The position numbers were made by a program, and so were the translations under genes. From contig NZ_SOFM01000043.1 of the NCBI RefSeq assembly GCF_004402705.1, positions 1 through 64,000 on the forward strand: 64,000 bases of DNA. Reading direction: 5' to 3'. Positions within the stretch are counted from its first letter, which is position 1. Each line of letters begins with the position of its first letter. The notes under the pieces are model-generated. The model was not told the origin of the DNA. It worked only from the letters and a program-made list of their open reading frames with translations, and did not search any database. The DNA comes from Cryobacterium mannosilyticum. Lineage in GTDB: Bacteria; Actinomycetota; Actinomycetes; Actinomycetales; Microbacteriaceae. This document shows, one piece after another, positions 49,562 through 58,673 of the stretch.

Positions 49562-49801
49562 TCAGGCCGAGAAGCCCCGCCACTGGCCCTGTCCGGCGCG
49601 CACGGCCGGCCGGATGGCCCGCTGACTGACCTGCCAGGCGCTCTGGCTGCCCTCGGGATCCCGGCGCAGGTTGTCCGTCTCCTCGCGCAGCAGGCCGCGG
49701 AGCACGGCCGACACGGCGGCCGCCTCGGTGGGGGTGACGCCCCGGGTGAGGAACAGGAGTTCCTCGGCCGGGTCTGGGGTGGGTGTCGTGGTCGGGGTCA
49801 T
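49562..49801 (-). CDS. Acyl-CoA carboxylase epsilon subunit
   Basis: This 79-residue protein is the small epsilon subunit found with actinobacterial acyl-CoA carboxylases, where it stabilises the alpha-beta complex. It ends with the family pattern SAWQVSQRAIRPAVRAGQGQWRGFSA and has a helical middle (TPTEAAAVSAVLRGLL). It starts nine bases after the beta subunit stop and would be cotranscribed. Identification depends on size, position and the C-terminal pattern, since the family is poorly conserved. Confidence 0.85.
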   Translation of the reverse strand: MTPTTTPTPDPAEELLFLTRGVTPTEAAAVSAVLRGLLREETDNLRRDPEGSQSAWQVSQRAIRPAVRAGQGQWRGFSA

Positions 49802-49810
49802 GGCGCCCGC

Positions 49811-51415
<1,605 letters not shown>

Positions 51416-51421
51416 CGGTTC

Positions 51422-51427
51422 ACTCTA
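51422..51427 (-). promoter_or_regulatory. -10 box for leaderless carboxylase beta gene
   Basis: TAGAGT lies six bases before the GTG start. Palindromic element D begins 79 bases further upstream. Confidence 0.5.
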
Positions 51428-51505
51428 CCGGCCAACGGTTGTCCCCGACCGTTGACGAAACTCTACAAAGATGGGCACGTTCGCTGGTCGGTTCCGCAGT
51501 CGTCG

Positions 51506-51590
51506 GTGGCTAACTCAGGTAATTTTGGAGTTAGAGCGCCGAAATCGGCCGATTCGGCATTGAATCTGGGCAAAGGCCTGAGTTAGCCAC
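51506..51590. repeat. CTAACTCAGG palindromic element, copy D
   Basis: This 85-bp element has perfect 14-bp termini, GTGGCTAACTCAGG and its inverse, but differs from copies A-C inside them. The core has an AT-richer left arm and a nested stem, GCCGAA with TTCGGC. It sits in the divergent region between the carboxylase beta gene and birA, and its right end is only 14 bases from the birA ATG. It must therefore lie in or next to the birA promoter. Confidence 0.88.
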
Positions 51591-51604
51591 GGGAAGAGGT
51601 TCGC

Positions 51605-52447
51605 ATGGAGTTTCCGCTCAGCCGGGAGGCCGGGGCACGGTTCGAGTACCTGGCCGAGGCCGGCTCGACCAACGACGTGCTGGTCGCCCACGCGACGGGG
51701 GCGGATGCCGCGGCCTGGCCCGACCTGTCGGTGGTCGTCACCGACAACCAGACCAGGGGACGCGGCCGGCTGGGGCGCACCTGGCTGGCCCCCACCGGCA
51801 AGTCCCTGGCCATCTCCGTGCTGCTCCGCCCGGTGCACGCCGGGGCGCCGCTCCCGGTCGACCACTTCGGCTGGTTCCCCCTCCTCGCGGGCACCGCGAT
51901 GACCCGCGCCGTGCGCGAAGTGGTCGACGCGAGCCTGGCGGGCCCCGCCCCAGAGCCCGAGGAGGGGCATCCGGTGCACGAGGTGACCCTGAAGTGGCCG
52001 AACGACGTGCTGATCGACGGCTACAAGGTGTCCGGCATCCTCTCCGAACTGCTCCCCGACGCCCGGGGCCTCGTCATCGGCGCGGGCCTGAACGTGTCCC
52101 TCGACGAGCACGACCTGCCCACCCTCACCTCCACCTCCCTGATGCTGGTCACCGGGTCGGCTCCCGACCCCGACGCCGTGCTCGCCCGGTACCTGACCGA
52201 GCTGCGCGGCCTCACCGGGGCCTTCCTCGCCGCCGGGGGCGACCCGGTGCGGAGCGGGCTGCTCGCGGCCGTGCGGGAGGTCTGCGGCACGCTGGGGGCC
52301 CCGGTGCGCGTGCAGCTGCCCGGCGGCGACGACCTGGTCGGCATCGCCATCGACCTCGACCGGGACGGTCGCCTCATCGTCGAGGACCAGGCAAACGGGG
52401 AGCTGCAGGCTGTCGCCGCCGGCGATGTCACCCATCTGAGGTATTAA
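51605..52447 (+). CDS. birA: Biotin-[acetyl-CoA-carboxylase] ligase
   Basis: BirA activates biotin and attaches it to the lysine of the BCCP motif. The 280-residue product lacks the N-terminal DNA-binding domain of E. coli BirA, so it is a ligase only. It has DNQTRGRGRLGRTWLAPTGKSLAISVLL (about 40-67), containing the biotin-binding GRGRLG loop, and VTLKWPNDVLIDGYKVSGILSE (catalytic lysine). GAAGAGG precedes the ATG. Its placement beside the carboxylase genes matches its substrate. Confidence 0.93.
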   Translation: MEFPLSREAGARFEYLAEAGSTNDVLVAHATGADAAAWPDLSVVVTDNQTRGRGRLGRTWLAPTGKSLAISVLLRPVHAGAPLPVDHFGWFPLLAGTAMTRAVREVVDASLAGPAPEPEEGHPVHEVTLKWPNDVLIDGYKVSGILSELLPDARGLVIGAGLNVSLDEHDLPTLTSTSLMLVTGSAPDPDAVLARYLTELRGLTGAFLAAGGDPVRSGLLAAVREVCGTLGAPVRVQLPGGDDLVGIAIDLDRDGRLIVEDQANGELQAVAAGDVTHLRY

Positions 52448-52454
52448 TGAGGGT

Positions 52455-53030
52455 ATGACGAACGCAGCGGTGAACAGCCAGGGCGAGGCGCCGACCTCGG
52501 TCGAGCGCGTCGTCGCCGGGCTCCGACCGCATGCCCGGGTGCTGTTCTGGCCGACCGTGCTGCTCGTCGCGGTCTTCGGCGCCACCGGCTACTTCTACGG
52601 GTCGATGCCGGAGCCGTGGCAGAACACCGCCCTGGCCGCCGGGGCCGTCGCCGTGGTCGTCCTGCTCTGGCTGTTGCCGCTGGCAACCTGGTTGAACCGG
52701 CGCTACACGATCACCACCCGGCGGATCATCTTCCGCCGGGGCTTCTTCGTGCGCACCCGCCAGGAACTGCTGCACAGCCGCGGCTACGACGTCACCGTGC
52801 GCAAGACCTGGTTGCAGTCGCTCTGCAGGTCAGGCGACGTGCTCATCAACGGGGGCGAGGAGCATCCGCTCCTGCTCAAGGACGTGCCGAACGCCGACCT
52901 GGTGCAGCAGGTGCTGCACGACCTGATGGAGCGGTCTCAGACCCTGATCGGGTCGAGGAGGGTCGGGGCAGGCTCGACCACCGCGACGTCAGCGCTCGCT
53001 GACCAGCCGCCCGTGTGGCACCGTCGCTAG
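52455..53030 (+). CDS. Membrane protein with bacterial PH domain
   Basis: The 191-residue product has two transmembrane helices (about 29-46 and 56-76), then a bacterial PH-like domain (bPH2). The domain shows RRYTITTRRIIFRRGFFVRTRQELLHSRGYDVTVRKTWLQSLCRSGDVLI. Function is unknown, and such proteins are common beside envelope genes. The 3' end runs 42 bases into the convergent GtrA gene. The last 30 or so residues look unconserved and their DNA resembles a decayed TCGACCACC repeat, so the true family end may be near residue 160. Confidence 0.8.
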   Translation: MTNAAVNSQGEAPTSVERVVAGLRPHARVLFWPTVLLVAVFGATGYFYGSMPEPWQNTALAAGAVAVVVLLWLLPLATWLNRRYTITTRRIIFRRGFFVRTRQELLHSRGYDVTVRKTWLQSLCRSGDVLINGGEEHPLLLKDVPNADLVQQVLHDLMERSQTLIGSRRVGAGSTTATSALADQPPVWHRR

Positions 53031-53516
53031 GCTGCCGGTGACCGGCGCGGGCGCCGGGGTGCGGCGGTTCGGGGCGAAGACCCAGTACCGGTAGAGCACG
53101 AACCGGAAGATCGCGCCGAGCAGCAGGCCGATCACGTTCGAGGAGATGTTGTCGGCGACGACACTCGTGTGGCCGAGGACATAGTGGCTCAGCCACAGGC
53201 AGGCCAGGCCGATGCCCATGCCGACGAAGCTGACGGCGAAGAATTCGATTCCCTCGCGCAGGGTCTGCTCCTGCCGGTTCTTGCCGAAGGTCCAGTACCG
53301 GTTGCCGACCCAGTTGGCGAAGATCGCCAGGATGGTCGAGAAGACCTTGGCGTAGATCGGTCCGGCGTGCACCAGGTGCGGGTCGAACACGGTCGTGCGG
53401 AGCAGATTGAACACGGTCACGTCCACGGCGAAGCCGACGAGTCCGACCGCGCCGAACTTGCCGACCTGGACCAGGAAGGTCATCAGTCGTGCTGGATTCG
53501 TCGTTTTTGTCGGCAT
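52989..53516 (-). CDS. GtrA-family membrane protein
   Basis: The 175-residue product has four predicted transmembrane helices and the GtrA-like pattern: FGAVGLVGFAVDVTVFNLL near the start, FANWVGNRYWTF in the middle and GAIFRFVLYRYWVFAPNR at the end. GtrA proteins are thought to help flip polyprenyl-linked sugars, or to act as partners for cell-surface glycan transferases. I place the start at MPTKTTNPARL. The open frame upstream has no family similarity. A surface-glycan role fits the glycosyltransferases 4-10 kb downstream. Confidence 0.88.
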   Translation of the reverse strand: MPTKTTNPARLMTFLVQVGKFGAVGLVGFAVDVTVFNLLRTTVFDPHLVHAGPIYAKVFSTILAIFANWVGNRYWTFGKNRQEQTLREGIEFFAVSFVGMGIGLACLWLSHYVLGHTSVVADNISSNVIGLLLGAIFRFVLYRYWVFAPNRRTPAPAPVTGSLATVPHGRLVSER

Positions 53517-53639
53517 GCGTCCGTCCGCTCGATGGGTGAAGATAGGAGGGCAGGATTCGAAGTCTACGGCGCAGCCTCGCCTCCAGCCTGAGAGAAGCCG
53601 CACCGAAGAATGAACGCTCGCACAGGAATTGGTGAACAG

Positions 53640-54776
53640 ATGAATACGACTGTCGGCGTTATCGGCGGCGGCCAGCTGGCCAGGATGATGATCCCGGCAG
53701 CGGTCAATCTCGGCATCGACATCCGGGTGCTGGCCGAGAACGAGGGGATGTCGGCCGCGCTGGCCGCGTTCGCCGTCGGCGACTACCGCGACCGGGAGGT
53801 CGTGCTCGCCTTCGCCGAGACCGTCGACGTGGTCACCTTCGACCACGAGCACGTTCCGCAGGAGATCCTCCGCTTACTCGTCGCGCGGGGCGTGGCGGTG
53901 CACCCAGGGCCCGACGCGTTGCTCTATGCCCAGGACAAGCTGCTGATGCGCGAACGCCTGACCGAGCTGGGACTGCCGGTGCCGGACTGGGCACGGGTGG
54001 AGAACTCCGCCGAACTGGGCGTCTTCCTTGCCGGGCACGGTGGCCGCGCGGTCGTCAAGACCGCCCGCGGCGGCTACGACGGCAAGGGCGTGCGGCTCGT
54101 CTCGCACGAGCACGACGCCGACGACTGGTTCACCGCCCTCGCCGAAGACGGCAATGACGGCGCGTTGCTGGTGGAGGAACTCGTCGAGTTCCGGCGCGAG
54201 CTGGCCCAGCAGGTGGCGAGGCGACCCTCCGGCGAGGTCGCGGTCTGGCCCGTCGTCGAGACCGTGCAGAAAGACGGGGTGTGCGCGGAGGTGATCGCGC
54301 CCGCGCCACTGTCCGAGGGCCGGCTCGCCGAGCTCGCCGCCGAGATCGCGGTCAGGGTCGCCGACGGCATCGGCGTGACCGGGATGCTCGCCGTCGAGCT
54401 GTTCGAGACGACGGACGGGCGCCTCCTGATCAACGAGCTGGCGATGCGCCCGCACAACAGCGGCCACTGGTCGATCGAAGGGTCGACGACGAGCCAGTTC
54501 GAGCAGCACCTCCGTGCGGTGCTCGACCTGCCGCTCGGCGCGACCACGAACCGGGACCCGTGGTCGGTGATGGTGAACATCATCGGGGGACCGATGGAGG
54601 GGAGCCTGGCCGATCGGTACCCCGTGGCCCTGGCGGAGCATCCGTCGGCGAAGGTGCACAACTACGGCAAGGCCCCGCGGCCCGGCCGGAAGGTCGGCCA
54701 CGTGACCGTCGGAGGGTCCGATCTGGATGAAGTCGTGTACGAGGCGCGAGCCACTGCGGCGGTTTTTCAGGACTGA
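53640..54776 (+). CDS. purK: N5-carboxyaminoimidazole ribonucleotide synthase
   Basis: PurK carboxylates AIR at N5 using ATP and bicarbonate in purine synthesis. The 378-residue product has an ATP-grasp fold. It begins TVGVIGGGQLARMMIPAAVNLG, then shows FDHEHVPQEILRLL, HGGRAVVKTARGGYDGKGVRLV and NELAMRPHNSGHWSIEGSTTSQFEQHLRAVL. I use the ATG at 53640. An ATG ten codons upstream (53610) is also in frame. It lies 17 bases before purE, as in most bacteria. Confidence 0.94.
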   Translation: MNTTVGVIGGGQLARMMIPAAVNLGIDIRVLAENEGMSAALAAFAVGDYRDREVVLAFAETVDVVTFDHEHVPQEILRLLVARGVAVHPGPDALLYAQDKLLMRERLTELGLPVPDWARVENSAELGVFLAGHGGRAVVKTARGGYDGKGVRLVSHEHDADDWFTALAEDGNDGALLVEELVEFRRELAQQVARRPSGEVAVWPVVETVQKDGVCAEVIAPAPLSEGRLAELAAEIAVRVADGIGVTGMLAVELFETTDGRLLINELAMRPHNSGHWSIEGSTTSQFEQHLRAVLDLPLGATTNRDPWSVMVNIIGGPMEGSLADRYPVALAEHPSAKVHNYGKAPRPGRKVGHVTVGGSDLDEVVYEARATAAVFQD

Positions 54777-54793
54777 CCCATAAGATCGACTCC

Positions 54794-55330
54794 GTGCCAG
54801 AGAACTCCGTGCCCCAGCCCGCCCAGTCGGAGATCGCCGTGACCCCGCTTGTCGGAGTGGTCATGGGATCGGATTCCGACTGGCCGGTGATGAGTGACGC
54901 CGCGCAGTTGCTGCGCGACTTCGGGGTGCCCTGCGAGGTGCAGGTGGTCTCCGCTCACCGCACGCCGGAGAAGATGATCGCCTACGGCAAGAGCGCGCAC
55001 GAGCGGGGCCTCCGGGTGATCATCGCCGGAGCCGGCGGTGCCGCGCACCTGCCCGGCATGCTCGCCGCCGTGACCACCCTTCCCGTCGTCGGCGTGCCCG
55101 TTCCCCTCGGCCGGCTCGACGGACTGGACTCCCTCCTCTCCATCGTGCAGATGCCGGCCGGAGTCCCGGTCGCAACCGTGTCGATCGGCGGCGCGCGCAA
55201 TGCGGGCCTGATCGCCGTGAAGATCCTGGCGACCGCCGACGACTCCCTGCGGGGGAAGCTCGAGGACTACGCCGAGATGCTCGCCGCGCAGGTCGAGAAG
55301 AAGAATTCGGACCTCCAAGCGAAACTATGA
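54794..55330 (+). CDS. purE: N5-carboxyaminoimidazole ribonucleotide mutase
   Basis: PurE converts N5-CAIR to CAIR, the step after PurK. The 178-residue product contains VGVVMGSDSDWPVMSDAAQLL (about 21-41), the substrate loop VSAHRTPEKM with the catalytic histidine, and IIAGAGGAAHLPGMLAAVTTLPVVGVPV. About 18 residues precede the usual core start. The start is GTG. A TAAGAT box seven bases before it could give a separate leaderless transcript. Its stop overlaps the LCP-family gene (ATGA). Confidence 0.94.
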   Translation: MPENSVPQPAQSEIAVTPLVGVVMGSDSDWPVMSDAAQLLRDFGVPCEVQVVSAHRTPEKMIAYGKSAHERGLRVIIAGAGGAAHLPGMLAAVTTLPVVGVPVPLGRLDGLDSLLSIVQMPAGVPVATVSIGGARNAGLIAVKILATADDSLRGKLEDYAEMLAAQVEKKNSDLQAKL

Positions 55331-56688
55331 CGAGTGCAAGCAGCCCGATCCGGCACCCGAATGTCGGCTCAGAACGGGTCATGACCAAGCGAGCCTGGTG
55401 GCTCGTCCTGCTCAATTTCCTGCTGCCCGGCTCCGTGCAGGTGCTGGCCGGCAGCCGACGCCTCGGCCGGTTCGGCCTCCGGGCCACGTTCACCCTGCTC
55501 TTCCTCGCCGTCGTGGCGGGTGTGGTCTACCTGCTCTGGCCCGAGGTGATCCTCACCGCGCTGACGAACACGATCGGGCTCTGGGTCGCCGCCGCTCTGC
55601 TCGTCTTCTACGCCGTGGTCTGGTTGATCCTGACCATGGACACGCTGCGCCTGGTGCGTCTGGTCAAGGCGGGCCCGAAGGCCCGGCCGCTGATCGCCGC
55701 GTTCGCGACCGTGCTCATGGTGGGCGTCGTCGGCACCGCCGGCTACGGCGCCTACGTCGCCACCACCGCCAGCGACTTCCTCTCCTCCGTCTTCGTCGCG
55801 GGGCCCACCGAGCCCCCGGTCGACGGCCGCTACAACATCATGCTGCTCGGCGGCGACGCCGGCCCCGACCGTGACGGCCTCCGCCCCGACAGCATCTCGG
55901 TGGTCAGCATCGACGCCGAGAGCGGCCAGGCCAGCATGATCGGGCTGCCCCGCAACCTCGAGGACGTGCCGTTCTCGCCCGGCCCGCTCGCCGACCTGTA
56001 CCCGGAGGGGTACGGCGCCATCGACGGGTGCGAGGTCGACGCGTGCATGCTCAACTCGATCTACACCGAGGTCGAACTGAAAAGCCCTGAGATGTACCCG
56101 AAGGCGATCGCCGCGGGCAGCGAGCCGGGCATCGAGGGCATGAGGGATGCCGCGCAGGGCGTGACCGGGCTGACCATCCAGTACTACGTGCTCATCGACA
56201 TGCAGGGCTTCGCCCAGCTGGTGGACGCCCTCGGCGGGGTCGACATCACCGTGGACCACCGGGTGCCCGTGCACACCGACGACACCTTCACCGAGGTGTT
56301 GTTCTGGTTCGAGCCCGGCCGGCAGCACATGGACGGCTACCACGCGCTCTGGTACGCCCGCTCCCGCCACGACACCAGCGACTACGACCGGATGGTGCGC
56401 CAACGGCAGATGCAGGAGGCCATCCTGGCCCAGGCGAGCCCGGCGAACGTGCTGACCAAGTTCCAGGCCGTGGCGAAGGCCGGGTCCCAGGTGGTCAAGA
56501 CGGACATCCCCCAGGGCATGCTCGGCTACTTCGTGAACCTCGCCTCGAAGACGAAGACGCTGCCGATCAAGTCGGTCGAGCTGATCCCCGACAACAACGT
56601 CGACCCGGAGAACCCCGACTACGGCGTGATTCGCGACCTGATCGCGACCTCCCTGGCCCCGCCGCCCTCCGCGACTCCCGCCCCTTAA
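55327..56688 (+). CDS. LytR-CpsA-Psr family wall-polymer ligase
   Basis: LCP proteins join teichoic acids, capsule or arabinogalactan-like polymers to peptidoglycan on the outer face of the membrane. The 453-residue protein has several N-terminal hydrophobic helices (residues about 22-150), then an extracellular LCP domain. This shows YNIMLLGGDAGPDRDGLRPDSISVVSID, MIGLPRNLEDVPF, the YVLIDMQGFAQLVDALGGVDI block and YHALWYARSRHDTSDYDRMVRQ. The conserved arginines in these blocks bind pyrophosphate. It is coupled to purE (ATGA), and the nearby glycan cluster is a plausible source of polymer. Confidence 0.92.
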   Translation: MTSASSPIRHPNVGSERVMTKRAWWLVLLNFLLPGSVQVLAGSRRLGRFGLRATFTLLFLAVVAGVVYLLWPEVILTALTNTIGLWVAAALLVFYAVVWLILTMDTLRLVRLVKAGPKARPLIAAFATVLMVGVVGTAGYGAYVATTASDFLSSVFVAGPTEPPVDGRYNIMLLGGDAGPDRDGLRPDSISVVSIDAESGQASMIGLPRNLEDVPFSPGPLADLYPEGYGAIDGCEVDACMLNSIYTEVELKSPEMYPKAIAAGSEPGIEGMRDAAQGVTGLTIQYYVLIDMQGFAQLVDALGGVDITVDHRVPVHTDDTFTEVLFWFEPGRQHMDGYHALWYARSRHDTSDYDRMVRQRQMQEAILAQASPANVLTKFQAVAKAGSQVVKTDIPQGMLGYFVNLASKTKTLPIKSVELIPDNNVDPENPDYGVIRDLIATSLAPPPSATPAP

Positions 56689-56695
56689 CCCCCGC

Positions 56696-56850
56696 GGTGA
56701 TCGAGCTTGTCGAGATCCCTGTCCCGGTCTCGACAAGCTCGACCACCGGCCCGGTGATCGAGCCCCGGTGATCGAGCCTGTCGAGATCCCGCCCCCGGTG
56801 ATCGAGCTTGTCGAGATCCCGCCCCCCGGTGATCGAGCTTGTCGAGATCC
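56696..56850. repeat. Array of GATCGAGCTTGTCGA repeats, left of GIY-YIG gene
   Basis: Copies of GGTGATCGAGCTTGTCGAGA (plus TCC) start at 56696, 56767 (one variant base), 56797 and 56828. The last three have a period of 30-31 bases. An inverse copy occupies 56726-56747, making a roughly 52-bp palindrome with the first. A truncated copy lies at 56750-56763. The array begins seven bases after the LCP-gene stop codon. Confidence 0.9.
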
Positions 56851-56870
56851 CGCCGTCCCTCCAAGTCCCT

Positions 56871-56898
56871 GTGCACAACTCAGGCGCCGAAAACGGCC
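56871..56898. repeat. Half-element related to the CTAACTCAGG family
   Basis: GTGCACAACTCAGG is followed by GCGCCGAAAACGGCC. The first part matches the element terminus GTGGCTAACTCAGG except at three positions. The second part matches the core of copy D, GCGCCGAAATCGGCC, with one difference. No right terminus follows. This left half ends 18 bases before the GIY-YIG start codon, linking both repeat families at one locus. Confidence 0.55.
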
Positions 56899-56916
56899 AG
56901 CAGGCAGCACGTCGCC

Positions 56917-57201
56917 ATGCCGTACATGTACATTCTCGAGTGCTCCGACGGATCGTTCTATGTCGGCAGCACCCGGGACCTCGAGCGCCGCCTCACCGAA
57001 CACGGCGAGGGCGTGGGCGCTGAATACACAAGACGGCGCCGCCCAGTGCGTCTGGTGCACGTCGAGGAGTACTCGAGAATCACGGATGCCTTCGCCCGCG
57101 AGAAACAAGTGCAGTGCTGGGGCCGACCGAAGCGGATCGCGCTGATCGAGGGCCGCCTCGGCGACCTCCCGTCGCTGAGCAAGCCCGCGGCAGATCTGTG
57201 A
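56917..57201 (+). CDS. GIY-YIG endonuclease-domain protein
   Basis: This 94-residue protein is a single GIY-YIG nuclease domain of the UPF0213/URI type. It shows MYILECSDGSFYVGSTRDLERRLTEH (4-29), where Y5-I-L and Y15-V-G form the paired motif and R24/R25 follow. The metal-binding glutamate is E62 in AREKQVQCWGRPKRIALIEG. I start at the ATG at 56917, as upstream sequence encodes repeat-derived residues. Its TGA stop overlaps a degenerate repeat copy. Arrays of the GATCGAGC repeat lie on both sides. No fused partner domain exists, and the biological role is unknown. Confidence 0.85.
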   Translation: MPYMYILECSDGSFYVGSTRDLERRLTEHGEGVGAEYTRRRRPVRLVHVEEYSRITDAFAREKQVQCWGRPKRIALIEGRLGDLPSLSKPAADL

Positions 57202-57315
57202 TCGAGCGTCGACAGATGATCGAGCCCGCCGGTGATCGAGCTTGTCGAGATCCAGCCCCGGTGATCGATCGGGGGTCTCGACAAGCTCGACCACCGGGCA
57301 AGCTCGACCACCGGG
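57199..57315. repeat. Array of GATCGAGCTTGTCGA repeats, right of GIY-YIG gene
   Basis: A full copy of the repeat (57231-57253) and an inverse copy (57274-57295) are accompanied by degenerate pieces at 57199, 57214, 57258 and 57298. The first piece shares the TGA stop of the nuclease gene. The layout mirrors the left array, with direct and inverse copies close enough to pair. Confidence 0.88.
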
Positions 57316-57380
57316 TGGCTCGACCAGCACGCGGCCAGCGAATCGCCCGGTGAAACACCCTGTTACTCAACCTCGAACCC

Positions 57381-57386
57381 CTACAC
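57381..57386 (+). promoter_or_regulatory. Possible -10 box of the glycan cluster
   Basis: TACACT fits the actinobacterial -10 pattern and lies 56 bases upstream of the wecE-like gene. No convincing -35 box is at the expected spacing. The gene's ribosome binding site is GGGGGCGAGG. Confidence 0.35.
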
Positions 57387-57442
57387 TGTGAGCACGCTCT
57401 ACGACAGAGCTGGATGCTTACCGGGGGGCGAGGCGCATCATT

Positions 57443-58639
57443 GTGCAGCAGAAATCCGCGCACCTGACGACGGTGCAGCAGCGTCTCGGGCATCAAGCTG
57501 AGGTCATCCCCTTTTCGCGGCCGATGAAAACTGCCAGGGAACTGTCTAACCTGGAACGCGTCCTCAACTCGGATCATGCCCACGGCGACGGGGTGTTCAC
57601 CCGATCGGCCACCCGGCGGCTGCGGTCGCTGACGGGTGTCGGCCATGCCCTCCTGACCACGTCGTGCACTCACGCGTTGGAGATGGCCAGCCAGTTGCTC
57701 GGAATCGGGCCGGGCGACGAGGTCATTCTGCCGAGTTTCACCTTTCCGTCTGCCGCCAATGCCATCGCGATGACTGGTGCTCGCATCGTGTTCGTCGACA
57801 TCGACCCTGAAACCGGCAACGTCGACCCGCAGCAAGTCGCTGAGGCGGTCGGACCGAACACCAAGGCGCTGTCGGTGATGCACTACGGCGGTGTTCCCGT
57901 TGACCTCGACGCCATCAGCGCCATCGGCGCGTTTCACGGGATCCCAGTCATCGAAGACAATGCGCACGGACTGGCCGTGCGGGTCGGCGAGCGCATGCTC
58001 GGCGGGATCGGCTCGCTGTCCACTCAGAGTTTTCACGACACCAAGAACGTGCACTGTGGTGAGGGTGGCGCGCTGCTGATCAACGATGCGAGTCTGGTCG
58101 AGAAAGCCGAAATCATCCGCGAGAAGGGCACGAATCGCTCCCAGTTCCTCCGCGGCGAGGTCGACAAGTACAGCTGGGTGGCGCTGGGCTCGAGCTACCT
58201 GATGAGCGAATTCAATGCTGCCGTGCTCGATTCTCAGCTGGACGAGTTCGAGTCGATCCAGGCGCGCCGCCTAGCCGTCTGGACTCGGTACAGCGCAGAA
58301 CTCCAGGAGTGGGCAGGTGAAAGCGGCGTTCGCGTGATGAACCCGGCCCAGGGCATCCATGCTGCGCACCTCTTTTTCCTGGTGATGCCGGACTGGGAAT
58401 CGCAGGCTCTGCTGATCGCGCACCTCAGACGATTCGGCGTCATGGCAACATTTCACTACGTGCCCTTGGATTCCAGCCCGGCCGGGCGGCGGTTCGGCCG
58501 GGTTCTCAGGCCACTCACACAGAGCGAAGATTTTTCACGACGCCTGGTGCGACTGCCGCTGTGGCCCGGCATGACGGATGATGAGGTGTCACGCGTCATC
58601 GCCGGTGTCACGTCGTACGAACGCTCGACAGCGAGCTGA
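57443..58639 (+). CDS. wecE: dTDP-4-amino-4,6-dideoxygalactose transaminase (WecE-like)
   Basis: The 398-residue PLP enzyme belongs to the DegT/DnrJ/EryC1 family and matches the WecE/RffA branch, which adds an amino group to dTDP-4-keto-6-deoxyglucose to give dTDP-Fuc4N. It has the substrate and PLP blocks LLTTSCTHALEMASQLL and VMHYGGVPVDLDAI, the PLP-lysine segment SFHDTKNVHCGEGGAL (Lys201) and EIIREKGTNRSQFLRGEVDKYSWVALGSSYLMSE. About 20 residues at the N-terminus exceed the E. coli form. GTG start. No other dTDP-sugar genes are in the window. Confidence 0.85.
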   Translation: MQQKSAHLTTVQQRLGHQAEVIPFSRPMKTARELSNLERVLNSDHAHGDGVFTRSATRRLRSLTGVGHALLTTSCTHALEMASQLLGIGPGDEVILPSFTFPSAANAIAMTGARIVFVDIDPETGNVDPQQVAEAVGPNTKALSVMHYGGVPVDLDAISAIGAFHGIPVIEDNAHGLAVRVGERMLGGIGSLSTQSFHDTKNVHCGEGGALLINDASLVEKAEIIREKGTNRSQFLRGEVDKYSWVALGSSYLMSEFNAAVLDSQLDEFESIQARRLAVWTRYSAELQEWAGESGVRVMNPAQGIHAAHLFFLVMPDWESQALLIAHLRRFGVMATFHYVPLDSSPAGRRFGRVLRPLTQSEDFSRRLVRLPLWPGMTDDEVSRVIAGVTSYERSTAS

Positions 58640-58673
58640 GCATGAACGTGGCTGTGGACAACAGGGGGAAACG

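Noticed and set aside
56696..56850. CRISPR array
   Set aside because: The 30-base periodicity of the repeats leaves spacers of only 7-8 bases, inverse copies occur, and there are no cas genes.
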